Shown: positions 5,822 to 7,528 of the stretch, one piece after another
Numbering within the stretch: position 1 is the first letter of the stretch
Layout: every line of letters starts with the position of its first letter
NCBI GenBank assembly: GCA_905197435.1
Contig: CAJJYX010000158.1
Coordinates: 1 to 7,528, forward strand
Source: an uncultured Bacteroides sp.
Lineage (GTDB): Bacteria > Bacteroidota > Bacteroidia > Bacteroidales > Bacteroidaceae
Length of the DNA stretch: 7,528 nucleotides
Direction: 5' to 3'
Made by a program: the position numbers and the translations under genes
The notes under the pieces: generated by a model
Seen by the model: the letters and a program-made list of their open reading frames with translations, nothing else
Database searches by the model: none
Told to the model about the DNA's origin: nothing

Positions 5822-7486
5822 TTACTTCTTCTCGGTAGCTGTGGAGTCTGCCTGCTGTCGGAAGGGTTCCCGGTAGTTGAGCCCGTCTCTCCGGTAGAGG
5901 CCGATGAGTCCGGCCAGCCGGGTAGTGAAGTTTGTATAATCTTTCTTTTCCAGTTGTGTCCATTGTACTTCGGCAAGGGCAGCCATACGGGGTAATACCA
6001 TGTATTCCACATGTTCGGTGGTAGTTATGTACTCTGTCCATAAGTTGGCTTGGGCACCAATAATATGTTTTTTCTGTTCTTCATTCAGATCGAAAGTAGG
6101 ATCCAGACTATACACCTTTTCTATGGGTACATATCCACCGATACCCAGCGGTTCATCCTTGGTGTCTGCCGTCTGATAATAATCGAAATAACAATAGGTG
6201 TTGGGCGTCATAATTACATCATGTCCCATTTGTGCCGCTTCTATGCCTCCAGATGCTCCGCGCCATGACATTACTGTCGCATTGGGGGCTACATCGCCTT
6301 CCAGAATTTCGTCCCAGCCGATAATCCGGCGTCCCTTGCTGTTCAGGAACTTCTCGATACGTGTCATGCAATAACTTTGCAGGCGATCTTCTGCGGTATG
6401 TTTTTTATCAGCTTTCAGCCCTTCCGCTTTGATACGTGCCTGGCATTTCGGACATTTTTCCCAACGGGTACGTGGAGCTTCATCGCCACCGATATGTACA
6501 TATTCTGATGAGAATATTTCGATGATTTCACTCATTACGTCTTCCAGGAATTGCATGGTTTTATCATTACCGATGCAAAGTACGTCTTCAAATACGCCCC
6601 AACGAGGACATACTTCATATGGACCGCCTGTACATCCCATTTCCGGATAAGCAGCTAATGCGGCAAGCATATGTCCCGGCAAGTCTACTTCCGGAATTAT
6701 CGTGATGTAACGTTCCTGCGCATACTTCACGATTTCTTTAGCTTCTTCCTGTGTATAGAAACCACCATACGGCGTATTGTCGTACTCTTGTGTGTTTCTT
6801 CCGATTACCGTACGACTGCGTTGAGAACCTATTTCCGTAAGTTTCGGATATTTCTTGATCTCGATACGCCAGCCCTGGTCTTCAGTCAGGTGCCAGTGGA
6901 AAGTATTCATATTGTGCAGTGCCAGCAAGTCTATATATTTCTTTATAAACTCTTTGGGGAAGAAGTGACGTCCTACGTCGAGGTGCATACCGCGGTAACT
7001 GAAACGCGGTTCGTCCTTAATTTCACCTGCCGGTATCAGGACGGTTGCTCCTTTGGCTGCGGCGGGAATGGATTTGCGTAAAGTCTGGATGCCATAGAAC
7101 ACTCCGTTTTCGGTTTGTCCGTTGATGCTGATTCCTTCGGGGGTGGTAGTCAGCACATAGCCTTCCTTGTTTGCAATGCCCGGGTCGAGCCCCAGTACAA
7201 TTGCATTTTTCACTTGTTCTCCTGCCGCGATGGCCTTTGTTTTCGGTGCGTAGTTCGTGGCTTGTTGGATGTACTCCGACAGGAACTCAGCATTGCGTTG
7301 CAATAAGGCATTGTTTTCCGGATAAGCGATGAGAACATTTTCGTTCAGTTTGAACGGATTTCCTTGGGTTAAACTAACCTCTTGGGGGAGAGGTATCACT
7401 TGGTAGTTAGCTTCTTTCTCCGCGGTACACGAAGCGCATGCCAAGGCGAGAGCACTTGCAAGAAGTGCGTGGTTAAGTTTTCTCAT
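5822..7486 (-). CDS. Beta-N-acetylhexosaminidase, GH20 family, lipoprotein
   Basis: This 554-residue enzyme removes terminal beta-linked GlcNAc or GalNAc from glycans such as host mucin or N-glycans, or chitin and peptidoglycan fragments. The ATG at 7486 gives a lipoprotein-type signal, MRKLNHALLASALALACASC, with Cys20 the likely acylated residue; an ATG 33 bases upstream would add residues unlike a signal start and overlap the promoter. Residues about 27-155 form the GH20 N-terminal domain. The TIM barrel starts near RFSYRGMHLDVGRHF (161-175). HWHLTEDQGWRIE (197-209) and HIGGDE (331-336) are family signatures; Asp335 and Glu336 are the substrate-assisted catalytic pair. GWDE (390-393), FDYYQ (434-438) and LWTEY (482-486) match aromatic and acidic substrate-pocket residues. 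A CPKC motif (343-346) follows the catalytic pair. It is probably anchored in the outer membrane, facing either side. It is transcribed alone here; a role with the acylation operon is not implied by orientation. Confidence 0.96.
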   Translation of the reverse strand: MRKLNHALLASALALACASCTAEKEANYQVIPLPQEVSLTQGNPFKLNENVLIAYPENNALLQRNAEFLSEYIQQATNYAPKTKAIAAGEQVKNAIVLGLDPGIANKEGYVLTTTPEGISINGQTENGVFYGIQTLRKSIPAAAKGATVLIPAGEIKDEPRFSYRGMHLDVGRHFFPKEFIKKYIDLLALHNMNTFHWHLTEDQGWRIEIKKYPKLTEIGSQRSRTVIGRNTQEYDNTPYGGFYTQEEAKEIVKYAQERYITIIPEVDLPGHMLAALAAYPEMGCTGGPYEVCPRWGVFEDVLCIGNDKTMQFLEDVMSEIIEIFSSEYVHIGGDEAPRTRWEKCPKCQARIKAEGLKADKKHTAEDRLQSYCMTRIEKFLNSKGRRIIGWDEILEGDVAPNATVMSWRGASGGIEAAQMGHDVIMTPNTYCYFDYYQTADTKDEPLGIGGYVPIEKVYSLDPTFDLNEEQKKHIIGAQANLWTEYITTTEHVEYMVLPRMAALAEVQWTQLEKKDYTNFTTRLAGLIGLYRRDGLNYREPFRQQADSTATEKK

Positions 7487-7516
7487 GGTGTTAGTATTTA
7501 ATTGATTGTACAAATG

Positions 7517-7524
7517 CAAATGTA
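7517..7524 (-). promoter_or_regulatory. Putative -7 promoter element for the GH20 gene, overlapped by a dyad
   Basis: On the minus strand TACATTTG (7524 down to 7517) fits the Bacteroides -7 consensus TAnnTTTG, 30 bases before the ATG at 7486, a reasonable leader length. The matching -33 element would lie beyond the window edge. The same bases belong to a partly symmetric 18-base stretch (7525 down to 7508) with GTACA and TGTAC arms around a central TGCA, a possible operator. The leader after it is AT-rich with no Shine-Dalgarno match, as is usual in this phylum. Confidence 0.5.
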
Positions 7525-7528
7525 CGTG

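Overview
This window looks like chromosomal DNA from a gut-type Bacteroidota, most likely Bacteroides or a close relative. The signs are proteins typical of that group, start sites without clear Shine-Dalgarno sequences, and two matches to the Bacteroides -7 promoter consensus TAnnTTTG just upstream of genes. There are no tRNA or rRNA genes, CRISPR arrays, insertion sequences or phage genes. The species cannot be fixed from this window alone.

Region 1 (2-1923) is the end of an efflux locus. It holds the C-terminal half of an AcrB-like RND inner-membrane transporter, cut by the window edge. A roughly 100-base imperfect inverted repeat built partly from 7-base units follows. Next is a 97-residue protein with a P-II-like pattern and a GTG start. 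Its stop codon sits in the loop of a perfect 9-bp hairpin, and a strong intrinsic terminator (1936-1982) ends the unit.

Region 2 (about 2012-5821) is a compact three-gene operon whose reading frames overlap at both junctions. It encodes a membrane-anchored SGNH/GDSL-type protein, a secreted SGNH/GDSL-type protein, and a multi-pass MBOAT acyltransferase of the AlgI/DltB/PatA type. Together they look like an export-type O-acylation system. The MBOAT protein would pass an acyl group, probably acetyl, across the inner membrane, and the two periplasmic SGNH proteins would place it on, or remove it from, a glycan. The acceptor (capsule, exopolysaccharide, peptidoglycan or other) cannot be read from the sequence.

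Region 3 (5822-7528, minus strand) is a lipoprotein beta-N-acetylhexosaminidase of family GH20. It faces the acylation operon tail to tail with no base between the two stop codons. A Bacteroides-type promoter element lies just upstream of its start, at the right edge of the window.

The best candidate for a less-described system is the SGNH-SGNH-MBOAT operon. Its parts belong to known families, but the pairing of two complete but different SGNH proteins with one MBOAT leaves the substrate and division of labour open.
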